Below, piece after piece: positions 35,397 to 44,488 of a DNA stretch of 64,000 nt. Position 1 is the first letter of the stretch. Each line of letters opens with the position of its first letter. The notes beneath the pieces were generated by a model that was not told where the DNA came from, did no database searches, and saw nothing but the letters and a program-made list of their open reading frames with translations. The stretch is taken from positions 10,083-74,082 of the forward strand of contig JBDIVL010000017.1 in assembly GCA_039794405.1 (NCBI GenBank), given 5' to 3'. Made by a program: the position numbers and the translations under genes. Source of the stretch: JBDIVL01 sp039794405. GTDB lineage: Bacteria > Planctomycetota > Brocadiia > Brocadiales > Brocadiaceae.

Positions 35397-36904
35397 AGTG
35401 TATAAAAATGTTAATTTTATTAGTAATACCAGTATTTCTATCAATATTTTCCTTCTCTAATTACCCTGCTTTTGCAAACCAAAGTATAGAGGTTGATAAA
35501 TTAAAGCAAGAGCTTTTGGAACTTGAAAAGGTCACTAAACCACTTATTCAAACCTTCCAAAAAGTATCACAACTTGTTAGCCCCTCTGTTGTCAGTTTGA
35601 TTACCGAAAAAAAGGAACGTACAAGTGTTCAAGAGAGTGAACCACCGCAACCCTTACCAGAATTTCCATCCAAGCGCGATCCTCACACGGATAATGTGCC
35701 GAAAAAAGGGTTGGGTTCAGGTATTATTGTCAATGAGAATGGGTATATATTAACGAATAATCATGTCATCAGCGGTTTTTCTGAAGACGAAATTACGGTA
35801 ATTGCTTACAATGGAGAGCAATATAAACGTGTCAAAGTTATCGGTGTTGATCCTAATACAGATTTGGCAGTTATCAAGATTGAAGAAAAAGGCTTGCTGC
35901 CTGCCGAATTTGGCAATTCTGAAGAAGTGCGAGTGGGGGATTGGGTTATTGCTATTGGTAGCCCATTCGGTTATCAGCAGACAGTCTCTACAGGGATTAT
36001 AAGCGCTAAGGGACGAACTCACGTTATTCCAATTGTGCTTCCTTTTATTTATGAAGATTTTTTCCAAACAGATGCAGCTATCAATCCGGGAAATAGTGGA
36101 GGTCCGCTTGTCAACCTTAGAGGAGAAGTGATTGGTGTGAATACCGCTATTGCAACACGATCTGGAGGGTTTCAGGGTGTGGGCTTTGCTATTTCTGCAA
36201 GCATTGCAAAAGAAACGGCTGAAAATATTATAGCTACAGGGACTGTTATTAGGGGGTATTTAGGTGTAGGAACACATGATATTGATGATGATTTGGCTAC
36301 GACACTAGGCCTGAAAGATAAAAAAGAAATTATCCATTATTTTGGCCTGCCGACTGAGATGGGGGCATTTGTTTTAGAGGTCTGGAGTGACACCCCTGCA
36401 TCAAAGGCGGGGATTCTTCCTGGCGATGTTATTTCTGAAATAGGTGGAAAGAAGATTAGAAATACGACAGATCTTCAGCATGCTATCCGTCGTGCAACAG
36501 TAGATAAAAAAATCATCGTGAGGGTTATACGAGATGGTTTAGAAAATGCATTAGAGATTATGGTGGAGCGGCAGCCAGAAGACCTTGCGGGGAAAAGCTA
36601 TATTGCTATTCGTAAGTTGGACGAGCCTACAAAATTTTCCTTAGGTCTGGTCGTCAATGATTTAAACCCGGAGATTGCAAAATCAATGGGTCTTGAGGGT
36701 GAGGAAGGTGTCTTGGTTGTTTCTGTTGAGGAGAATAGTCCAGCTGACCGTGCTGGCATAAAACCTGGTGATTTAATCACGAAAGTTGGTACAGAAGATG
36801 TGGATTCTGTTCTTAAGTTTATGGCCCTTATGGATGAGTTCTTAGGGACAAGCAAGGTTGTAAGCGTATATATAAAGAATAAGGGTTTTGTGACATTAAA
36901 ATAG
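35393..36904 (+). CDS. HtrA/DegP-type periplasmic serine protease with two PDZ domains
   Basis: 503 aa with a signal peptide (MLILLVIPVFLSIFSF, cleavage near AFA). Catalytic triad: H124 in ILTNNHVISG, D157 in NTDLAVIKI, S235 in NPGNSGGPL. A loop of Pro-rich residues (about 80-105) precedes the protease domain. PDZ1 is at about 300-390 (SDTPASKAGILPGDVISEIG), PDZ2 at about 415-503 (EENSPADRAGIKPGDLITKV). It degrades or refolds damaged envelope proteins. Coupled to the small membrane protein upstream. Confidence 0.93.
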   Translation: MKCIKMLILLVIPVFLSIFSFSNYPAFANQSIEVDKLKQELLELEKVTKPLIQTFQKVSQLVSPSVVSLITEKKERTSVQESEPPQPLPEFPSKRDPHTDNVPKKGLGSGIIVNENGYILTNNHVISGFSEDEITVIAYNGEQYKRVKVIGVDPNTDLAVIKIEEKGLLPAEFGNSEEVRVGDWVIAIGSPFGYQQTVSTGIISAKGRTHVIPIVLPFIYEDFFQTDAAINPGNSGGPLVNLRGEVIGVNTAIATRSGGFQGVGFAISASIAKETAENIIATGTVIRGYLGVGTHDIDDDLATTLGLKDKKEIIHYFGLPTEMGAFVLEVWSDTPASKAGILPGDVISEIGGKKIRNTTDLQHAIRRATVDKKIIVRVIRDGLENALEIMVERQPEDLAGKSYIAIRKLDEPTKFSLGLVVNDLNPEIAKSMGLEGEEGVLVVSVEENSPADRAGIKPGDLITKVGTEDVDSVLKFMALMDEFLGTSKVVSVYIKNKGFVTLK

Positions 36905-37009
36905 CTCTTATACTACATACAATTGAATCATTTCTCTTGCTTTACAAATTCCCGCTACTTGGTTGTTAAAATTGAGTCCATTTTCGTTTTATCTGAAAAC
37001 CTTATTTTG

Positions 37010-39310
37010 CTACAGCGCATTACTCTCTCCAGCGGTACTTGGTAATTCTTTGGTAATATAATCACATTCAGGATATCTACTACATCCAAAGAAGATACCG
37101 CCTTTTTTTGATCGACGCTGTATCAAGTCTCCGCCACAATCTTCTTTTGGACATTTTACGCCCGTTGGGAGTGATTTGATATTCCTGCATTTTGGATAGC
37201 CGGAACAGCCCATAAAGCGCCCTTTCTTACTGAATCGAATAACCATGGGACTTCCGCATTTTTCGCATTTCTCATTAGTTGGCTCAACCTTAGGTGTTTC
37301 ATTATTAAGTGATTTTGTACTTTTGCAATTGGGGTATGCAGAACATGCCAGGAATTTCCCATGGCGGCTTGTCTTTACTACCATAGGGCTTCCGCATTTT
37401 TCACATTTTTGATCAGTAATTTCAGGATGGGAAGGCTCACCTTTTTCGTCCAGAGGAAGTGTGTTTTTACATTTGGGAAATGCTGAACACCCTAAAAACT
37501 TTCCATGTTTTCCCCATCGTATAACCATCGGTTGCCCGCAGATTGTACATGTTTGATTACTCTCCTCAGGTATTCCTTTTACACTTTTCATCTCACCCAT
37601 TGCCTTCTCCAAGTCGGTCTTAAAGGGTTCGTAAAACTCCTTAAGGACCGTAAGCCAGTCTACCTTTTCGTCTTCAATTTTATCGAGCTCGTCTTCCATG
37701 TATGACGTGAACTTTACGTCCATTATTTTTGAAAAATGCTCAATGAGTTTCTCTGTAACGAGTGTTCCCAGTTCTGTCGCATAAAATGCACGTTTTTCTT
37801 GTTTGACGTATCCCCGGTCTTGTATTGTAGAAATAATAGCTGCATACGTGCTTGGTCTTCCTATTCCCATTTTCTCCAAGGTTTTGACGAGTGATGCCTC
37901 TGTAAAGCGTGGGGGAGGCTGGGTAAAGTGCTGGGTAGGCGCTAACGCTATTAATTCAAGTTTTTGGTCTTTTTCCAAAGGTGGAAGGATTTGTTCTTCC
38001 TTTTCCAGTTCATGTCCTGAAATCCGGGTATGACCATCAAATAGTAATTCTCTTCCTGTAACCTTAAGAGTATACCGTTCTGCAGTGATCTCAACATCTG
38101 TCACAGCATAGAGTGCGGGTTTCATCTGACTGGCGACGAACCGATTCCAGATAAGTTCGTAAAGTTTATACTGATCTTTTGTCAGGAAGTCTTTAATCGA
38201 TTCAGGTGTATATTCTACTCCGGTAGGTCGGACGGCCTCATGCGCACCTTGTGTTCCTTTTTTATTTGATGCATGAATATTAGGTTTCTCTGGCAAATAA
38301 TCTTTACCATATTTATTTGTAATGAACTGCCGGCAAGAGGATAATGCTTGTTCAGAAATATGGAAAGAATCTGTTCTCATGTAGGTAATAAGTCCTACCA
38401 TACCTTTTGCACCAATATCAATACCCTCGTAAAGCTGCTGGGCGATAAGCATGGTCTTTTTTGCGCTAAACTGTAGCCGCGTAGACGCCTGCTGCTGGAG
38501 AAGGCTTGTAGTAAAAGGAGGGGGGGCATTATTGCGTTTTATTTGTTTCTTTACGTTAGCAACAATGTAATCTGCCTTTTGAAGTTCGTCAATGATGTTC
38601 TTAGCTTGTTGCTCATTTTTTATTTCAATATTCTCATTGTTAAATTTTTGCAAGATAGCTTTGAAAGTTTTCGTATCATCTGATTTATCTTTACCCTTTG
38701 GAATGCCTTTTAATTCGGCGGTAATTTTCCAATATTCTTGCGGCTTAAATGCCTTGATTTCCTTTTCACGCTCTACAATAAGTCTGACTGCAACGGATTG
38801 AACACGTCCGGCACTGAGCCCCTTGGTGATCTTTTTCCATAACAGAGGACTTATTTGATATCCTACAAGACGATCAAGTATCCTGCGTGCTTGCTGGGCA
38901 TTGACCTTGTCCATATTGATAGGGTGGGGATGTTCAAAAGCTTCTAGGATAGCATCTTTTGTAATCTCATGAAAAGTAACGCGATGCACCTTTTCATCGG
39001 GTATTTTAAGAACCTGCGCCAAATGCCATGCAATTGCCTCTCCCTCACGGTCGAGATCGGATGCCAGGTAAACAGCATCCGCGTTTTTTGACTCTGCAAG
39101 CAGCTCTGAAACCAATTTTTTCCGGCTTGGAATTATTTTATATTCCGGAGTAAAATTGTTCTCTATATCAACAGATAATTTTTTTTCAGGTAAATCCCGC
39201 ACATGTCCCATCGATGAACGGACAAAGAATGATGATCCAAGAAATTTACCAATAGTCTTTGCCTTGGTAGGGGATTCAACTATTACCATATTATTTTTTG
39301 ATTTTGCCAT
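37010..39310 (-). CDS. topA: DNA topoisomerase I with four zinc-ribbon repeats
   Basis: 766 aa from ATG 39310, which has GAGGTG upstream; a frame reaching 39340 adds ten residues without a site. TOPRIM region: VIVESPTKAKTIGKFLG and ASDLDREGEAIAWHL. Active-site tyrosine Y310 lies in LITYMRTDSF. The C-terminus has four Cys4 zinc ribbons of the topo_C type (CTICGQPM, CEKCGSPM twice, CPKEDCGGDL, each with a second C-x-x-C-like pair). It relaxes negative supercoils. Monocistronic as far as can be seen. Confidence 0.96.
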   Translation of the reverse strand: MAKSKNNMVIVESPTKAKTIGKFLGSSFFVRSSMGHVRDLPEKKLSVDIENNFTPEYKIIPSRKKLVSELLAESKNADAVYLASDLDREGEAIAWHLAQVLKIPDEKVHRVTFHEITKDAILEAFEHPHPINMDKVNAQQARRILDRLVGYQISPLLWKKITKGLSAGRVQSVAVRLIVEREKEIKAFKPQEYWKITAELKGIPKGKDKSDDTKTFKAILQKFNNENIEIKNEQQAKNIIDELQKADYIVANVKKQIKRNNAPPPFTTSLLQQQASTRLQFSAKKTMLIAQQLYEGIDIGAKGMVGLITYMRTDSFHISEQALSSCRQFITNKYGKDYLPEKPNIHASNKKGTQGAHEAVRPTGVEYTPESIKDFLTKDQYKLYELIWNRFVASQMKPALYAVTDVEITAERYTLKVTGRELLFDGHTRISGHELEKEEQILPPLEKDQKLELIALAPTQHFTQPPPRFTEASLVKTLEKMGIGRPSTYAAIISTIQDRGYVKQEKRAFYATELGTLVTEKLIEHFSKIMDVKFTSYMEDELDKIEDEKVDWLTVLKEFYEPFKTDLEKAMGEMKSVKGIPEESNQTCTICGQPMVIRWGKHGKFLGCSAFPKCKNTLPLDEKGEPSHPEITDQKCEKCGSPMVVKTSRHGKFLACSAYPNCKSTKSLNNETPKVEPTNEKCEKCGSPMVIRFSKKGRFMGCSGYPKCRNIKSLPTGVKCPKEDCGGDLIQRRSKKGGIFFGCSRYPECDYITKELPSTAGESNAL

Positions 39311-39487
39311 TTTTACACCTCGAAATAAGAATTTAAGCAAAGGCTGTAAATAGTGTCAAGGTTTTTTTGTTACAATTACGATAATTAAAAAACCATTGAT
39401 AATTGTTATGAATATAGATAAAATAATATTTTTATGACAAACTTCTTATTTATCATTAATATTGGCAGTATTTATTAAGAGGGAGAT

Positions 39488-41266
39488 ATGGTTTCGAGTT
39501 CTTGGTTTCGAAGGCATCAGAAGACAGTTTACATTATCATGATTTTTGCAATGTTTGTATGGGGTATTAGCTACTCTGCAATGGAGATGATTCCCAAAAA
39601 GCCCATAGGGAAGATGTTTGGCAGAAAGGTTACTCAAAACGAATTTGCAGACATGTTAGGTCGATGGCAAAGATTATTCTTTCCTCAAGAAAGTAGTTCA
39701 ATTGTCTCTTTGGTCTGGAAGCAGCTCATGTTTATAGAAGAGGCTAAGAGAATGGGCGTTGTTGTAACAGATCAAGAGGTTGAAGACGGTCTTCAGCGGC
39801 TTGCTTTTCAAATATTTGGTGGGCAGCAGCCGAATATGAACAAACTGGAGCTTATACAGTTCCTCTGTACTAATTTCCGGCTCAACCAGGAGCAAATAGT
39901 ACGTACATTGAGAGAGGCATTGCTTGTAGAAAAACTGGAATCTATGCTGCAATCATCTACGAAAATAACATCTGAAGAGATTTGGCAAAGATATTCGTTT
40001 GAAAATGAACAAGTAAAATTTAAAGTGCTTACGTTAAAAGCAAAGGATTTTATTGATTCAGTTCAGGTAACTGAAGATGAAATTTCCGCTTATTATGAAA
40101 AGCATAAAGATATTGAATATAGTATGGATTCTGAGAAACCCGGGTACAAAGCCCCAGAAAGAGTTAAAATAGAATGCCTGATAGCGAGGTACGATGATAT
40201 TGAAAAGCAAGTATCTATTCCTGCCGAAGAAGATATGAAAAAGTATTATGATGATAATAAGGAAACACAATTTAAGATTCCGGAATCTAAAGCAGAAGAT
40301 GAGGAAAAGGATAAAACCGGGGTAAAGGACGCCTCATCTACTGAAAATAAGAAGTTGGAAAAAGCAGGAGAGGAAGTCATTTTAAAAGACAAGGGGACTT
40401 CCCGCTATAAATCTTTTGCTGAAGTAAAGGAAGAGATTCAAAAAACGTTCACGAGGCAAAAGGCAGTGGAAAAGGCTACTGAAATAATGAATAGGTTAGA
40501 TGAAGAGATATACGAAACCCTGGATAAAGCTGAACGTCCGAGCTTTAAGGATCTGGCAAACAGATATAATATAGCATATGAGGTTCCAAAAGGTAAGAAA
40601 TCCAGCAATGAACTCCTAACGGAAAATGATTTATGGGAAATATTCCCGGCTTCAGATCAAATTACACAAGCAGTATTTGATAGGGATAAGTTTGAGCCTT
40701 CCATCCCTTTTGAGTACGCAGAGGGCAAGGTTATTTTCCAAGTCATTGATAAAAAACCGTCGGCACCGATGCCATTAGACGAAGTCCGGGACAGGGTGAT
40801 TAGTGACCTTAAGCTGGAAAAAGGGCTTCTTAAGGCAAAGGAGATTGCTGAAAATTGTCTTGGTACAACAAAAGACGCCTCCTTTGATGATGTCGTAAAA
40901 TTCATTAAGGCAGAAATTGGAGATAAGGATGCACCGGTTTGTGAAACCGATTATATTGCTCGTCCCATAAAACTTTTTAATAAAGATTCACGGTATATTG
41001 AGGCGTTGAAAAGTGACCGGCCTAATGTGGCAAAGAAGGCATTTGAATTGAAACAAGGTCAATTAGGGATTGCATTAGAAACTTCTGATGAAAAGGCCTG
41101 TTATATTATCAGTGTAACTGATAAAAAACCTGCAGATAAAATGGCTTTTGAGAGGGATAAAGAGAATGTAACGAAGCGGTACTTGTATGAGAAACAAGAA
41201 ACCTTTTTGTCTGGATGGCAAACTGATCTTAACAGAAATACGGAGATATATGTAAAATTTCAGTAA
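39488..41266 (+). CDS. PpiD/SurA-like membrane-anchored peptidyl-prolyl isomerase
   Basis: 592 aa. One transmembrane helix at about 14-34 (YIIMIFAMFVWGISYSAMEM) is followed by a SurA_N-like chaperone region (GRKVTQNEFADMLGRWQRLF ... GVVVTDQEVEDGLQRLAFQ). A long charged linker (about 255-300) precedes a parvulin-like part. PPIase catalytic residues are not obvious, so it may act mainly as a chaperone at the outer face of the inner membrane. It starts at ATG 39488 with GGGAGAT upstream and is followed by ribF after 27 bases. Confidence 0.75.
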   Translation: MVSSSWFRRHQKTVYIIMIFAMFVWGISYSAMEMIPKKPIGKMFGRKVTQNEFADMLGRWQRLFFPQESSSIVSLVWKQLMFIEEAKRMGVVVTDQEVEDGLQRLAFQIFGGQQPNMNKLELIQFLCTNFRLNQEQIVRTLREALLVEKLESMLQSSTKITSEEIWQRYSFENEQVKFKVLTLKAKDFIDSVQVTEDEISAYYEKHKDIEYSMDSEKPGYKAPERVKIECLIARYDDIEKQVSIPAEEDMKKYYDDNKETQFKIPESKAEDEEKDKTGVKDASSTENKKLEKAGEEVILKDKGTSRYKSFAEVKEEIQKTFTRQKAVEKATEIMNRLDEEIYETLDKAERPSFKDLANRYNIAYEVPKGKKSSNELLTENDLWEIFPASDQITQAVFDRDKFEPSIPFEYAEGKVIFQVIDKKPSAPMPLDEVRDRVISDLKLEKGLLKAKEIAENCLGTTKDASFDDVVKFIKAEIGDKDAPVCETDYIARPIKLFNKDSRYIEALKSDRPNVAKKAFELKQGQLGIALETSDEKACYIISVTDKKPADKMAFERDKENVTKRYLYEKQETFLSGWQTDLNRNTEIYVKFQ

Positions 41267-41293
41267 AAGAAAACTTATTGAGCAGAATTAACT

Positions 41294-42244
41294 TTGGAAA
41301 CGATTTATGGCATAAAGGAACTGGCCAGAAAAATTCACAATCCTGTGGTTACCCTTGGAATGTTTGATGGCGTGCACCGAGGACATCAGAAAATTATTGA
41401 GAACGTAAGATATCATGCCTTAGAGAAGAAGGGTGAATCGGTAGTAATTACTTTTGACCGCCACCCAAAAAGTGTTATTAAAAACAGACCACCTTCATTC
41501 ATTACTTCATTAGGACATCGATTAGTACTATTTGAGCGTCTTGGTGTTGACTATACCATTGTAGCTGCTTTTGATCAGAAGCTTGCTCAAATGACTGCTG
41601 AAGATTTTGTCCGAGAGATATTGGTTCAATGGTTAGGTGTAAAGTGTGTTGTACTGGGGTTCAACTGCCGCTTTGGAAAGGACCGTGAAGGAAATATATC
41701 CCTGGTTCGGGAACTGGCGGACAAATATGGATTTGTAGTTTATGCGTGCCCCCCGGTGATATATCGTGGTCAAATAATTAGCAGTACCGCTATCCGGGAG
41801 GCAATTCTCAATGGTGCACTAGAAAAAGCAGAGGGGATGCTTGGCAGACCCGTTTCTATCCTCGGTACGGTAGTGAAAAAGTCTGGCAGAGGAAGATTGT
41901 TAGGGTATCCTACGGCTAATCTGAATCTGCATCATGAGGTCAGGCCGCCTAGAGGCGTGTACGGTACAAAAGTCTATCTGTCTAACCAGGAATACCTTGC
42001 TTTAACCAATATAGGTTTAAGGCCTACATTTGCCAAAGATTCCTTTTCAAGTGAAGATGAAACATTAGAAATAGAGGTGCATATCCTTGATTTCCACGGG
42101 TCTCTTTATGGAAAAGACATAGAGGTACAATTCCTTTTTAAGATAAGAGATGAAATGCCATTTGAAACAACTGAAGAATTAAAGACCCAGATTGGCAGGG
42201 ATAGAGAAGTATTATTAAAAAGAGTATCAACTGCGCAGTGTTGA
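41294..42244 (+). CDS. ribF: Bifunctional riboflavin kinase / FAD synthetase
   Basis: 316 aa, family length, from a TTG start at 41294. The N-terminal nucleotidyltransferase domain has TLGMFDGVHRGHQKII and the ISSTAIREAI motif; the C-terminal flavokinase domain has GRGRLLGYPTANL and ALTNIGLRPTF. It converts riboflavin to FMN and then FAD. ribH, the penultimate riboflavin enzyme, is 1.6 kb downstream with tatC between them in opposite orientation. Confidence 0.95.
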   Translation: METIYGIKELARKIHNPVVTLGMFDGVHRGHQKIIENVRYHALEKKGESVVITFDRHPKSVIKNRPPSFITSLGHRLVLFERLGVDYTIVAAFDQKLAQMTAEDFVREILVQWLGVKCVVLGFNCRFGKDREGNISLVRELADKYGFVVYACPPVIYRGQIISSTAIREAILNGALEKAEGMLGRPVSILGTVVKKSGRGRLLGYPTANLNLHHEVRPPRGVYGTKVYLSNQEYLALTNIGLRPTFAKDSFSSEDETLEIEVHILDFHGSLYGKDIEVQFLFKIRDEMPFETTEELKTQIGRDREVLLKRVSTAQC

Positions 42245-42295
42245 AAGGGAAACCCTTGCTTTTGTAATAGTCTGTATCTTTCGTGATGCACCTTT

Positions 42296-43645
42296 TTATT
42301 TTACTGTATCAGATTTTGTTAATACATCCTCTGACCAATTTATAATAGACCAGATATCCACTGGTTCACCTCCAATTGACATTTTATGTTGTCGGCCCTC
42401 TAATAACTTTTTCTCTTCTCCTTCTAAAAGTAATGTCGCTTCACCTTTTATCGCGGTTACGATGACAGCAAGATTCGTTGCCTGAATGTTTAACATGCCC
42501 TTATTTATCCGTATTCTTCCATGAGCGGTATCGATTTCCACAGGTATTTTTGTGTCTTTTACATAGATAAATATTTGGCCAGTTTTAAGTTGAATCTTCC
42601 AGGGATCGATGAAATGTACCTCGGTGTTTACATCCATACCTATATCCGAGCCTTTTTTTGTAGATAAGGCAGTTCTGCCTTCACTGCCTGTTTTTAAGGT
42701 AATACCATTTCTGAAATCGATATGGTTTGACACCTTATTCCATTGCGTACTTCCCGGATAGAGGAGCTGAACGTCTCCATGGGTTTTCAGTAAGTTAATC
42801 TCTCCGCCTCTATAGGTAAAGTAAAAGTATATCCCACATAAGATAATCATTCCGCCACCGACTATGGTACCGAGGAGTATAAATCCCTTTTTTGTAGGCT
42901 TTGAAATGAGTATCCCAAGTTCATAAAGGACGATCATAGGTACGGCAGTCATGGTTTGTGTGAATGGATCGGGTGGAGTAACCACGGCGGCAATGATAAA
43001 TATTGCAAAAATAGCATATTTTCTCCATGAGATAAACTTATCAGGTGTAATGAATCCGATCTTTGAGAGGAGCAGCATGATTAAGGGTAATTGGAATACT
43101 AATCCCAATGCCACGGTTAGCATAAAAACAAATGAAATATACTGTTGCATAGTAATAATGGGTTGTATCCCTGGACCGAGGATCCCGATGAGAAATTGCA
43201 GGCCAAAAGGGATTAATAGGAAGTACCCAAAAAGTGCTCCCATTACAAATGCTATATACGAGATAGGAAGGTATAAAAGTAAATATCTCTGTTCTTTTTT
43301 ATAAAGTCCTACGCTAACAAACTGCCATACTTGATAAATAATGAGCGGATAAGCCAGAAAGATTGATGTAATAAAACAAAGTTTCATATAGGCGTAAAAA
43401 CCTTCCTGGTAACTCAAAACTTGTAATTCTGTCGAAAGGCCAGCCTTCCCCATGGCAATTTTATGGGGTTTTTTTGCTAGCTCAAGTATTTGTATTTTAA
43501 AAAACCAGCATATAACAAAGCAGAGGATAATAGCGATAAGGGAATAAACAACCCTGCGCCGAAGTTCTTCCAGATGTTTACCTAATGGCATCCTTACGCC
43601 TTCAATTTCATTCGTTGCTTCTTCTGTTTCTGTATTTTCCACCAT
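42296..43645 (-). CDS. tatC: TatC translocase subunit fused to a FecR-like domain
   Basis: 449 aa against about 250 for normal TatC. Residues about 15-250 are TatC: MPLGKHLEELRRRVVYSLIA at the start, six membrane spans, GVVTPPDPFTQTMTAVPMIVLYELGI near the end of the domain. Then come a seventh hydrophobic segment (about 258-278, FILLGTIVGGGMIILCGIYFYF) and a 170-residue beta-rich domain with FecR features: GDVQLLYPGS, ITLKTGSEGRTALSTKKGS, GMDVNTEVHF, IDTAHGRIRI, AVIVTAIKGEATLLLEG. The extra helix would place the FecR part outside the cytoplasmic membrane. FecR domains usually sense or relay signals at the envelope; here it could sense folded cargo or bind the wall. No tatA/B nearby. Confidence 0.88.
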   Translation of the reverse strand: MVENTETEEATNEIEGVRMPLGKHLEELRRRVVYSLIAIILCFVICWFFKIQILELAKKPHKIAMGKAGLSTELQVLSYQEGFYAYMKLCFITSIFLAYPLIIYQVWQFVSVGLYKKEQRYLLLYLPISYIAFVMGALFGYFLLIPFGLQFLIGILGPGIQPIITMQQYISFVFMLTVALGLVFQLPLIMLLLSKIGFITPDKFISWRKYAIFAIFIIAAVVTPPDPFTQTMTAVPMIVLYELGILISKPTKKGFILLGTIVGGGMIILCGIYFYFTYRGGEINLLKTHGDVQLLYPGSTQWNKVSNHIDFRNGITLKTGSEGRTALSTKKGSDIGMDVNTEVHFIDPWKIQLKTGQIFIYVKDTKIPVEIDTAHGRIRINKGMLNIQATNLAVIVTAIKGEATLLLEGEEKKLLEGRQHKMSIGGEPVDIWSIINWSEDVLTKSDTVK

Positions 43646-43879
43646 AGGCCTCGTTTGTATATTAATCCTTTAAACCAATGTAAAAAATAAGCGATTTCAT
43701 AATACAGACATACCTCTAAAATTACAAGAAACAATTCGCAGCTTTTTATCGAAGGGATTTTTCTTCTCACGAGAAAAGCCTTGAAAGATTTCCAGCTATA
43801 TGCTACTATTCTGCCTAGAGGAGTTGCTAACATTAGGAAATCGTATCGGTAGTCCAAAAAGGGGGAGAATCGAATTTTT

Positions 43880-44374
43880 ATGGGCATCGAATTTCAGGGA
43901 AATTTATTCGGTACAGGAAAGGCTTTTGGAATTATCGTCAGCCGATTTAATAATTTTATCACAAAGCGTTTGTTAGACGGTGCAATAGATGGGCTTGTGA
44001 GACATGGTGTAAAAGAAGAGGATATAGATGTTTTTTGGGTTCCCGGTTCTTACGAAATACCGATGGCAGCCCTTAAAGTAGCACAAAGTGCTAAATATGA
44101 TGCAGTAATCTGTCTAGGTGCTGTTATTCGCGGAGAAACACCTCATTTCGACTACATTGCAAGTGAGTCAGCAAAAGGTATTGCGCAGGTTGGATTATCT
44201 ACTGGTGTTCCAACTATTTATGGTATTATTACTACAGAAACATTAGAACAGGCCATTAACCGTGCTGGTGCAAAAACCGGGAACAAAGGAGCAGAGGCTG
44301 CTTTATCAGCTATTGAGATGGTAAACCTTTTTGAACAAATACAAACCGGTGTGAAAACAATCAAAGGTTTTTAA
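43880..44374 (+). CDS. ribH: 6,7-dimethyl-8-ribityllumazine synthase
   Basis: 164 aa. Motifs of the family: GIIVSRFNNFIT, WVPGSYEIPMAALKVA, CLGAVIRGETPHFDYIA, VPTIYGIITTETLEQA and RAGAKTGNKGAEAA. It condenses the pyrimidine and butanone phosphate to the lumazine precursor of riboflavin, as a 60-mer or decamer. It is followed by nusB, a common pairing in bacteria. ATG 43880 with GGGGGAG about 12 bases upstream. Confidence 0.96.
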   Translation: MGIEFQGNLFGTGKAFGIIVSRFNNFITKRLLDGAIDGLVRHGVKEEDIDVFWVPGSYEIPMAALKVAQSAKYDAVICLGAVIRGETPHFDYIASESAKGIAQVGLSTGVPTIYGIITTETLEQAINRAGAKTGNKGAEAALSAIEMVNLFEQIQTGVKTIKGF

Positions 44375-44488
44375 CCTGCTTGTTTTACGTATTACCTTCC
44401 TCTCCCTATACTGCGCGTTTATAATCATAACAGGAACATATTTATTTTATTAGTTTGGTTTTATTGCTCTTATTAAAATCGATACCCC

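Noticed and set aside
43594..43887. Reverse-strand 97-codon frame upstream of tatC
   Set aside because: It overlaps the certain tatC start in another frame and the ribH leader; no initiation signal or motif.
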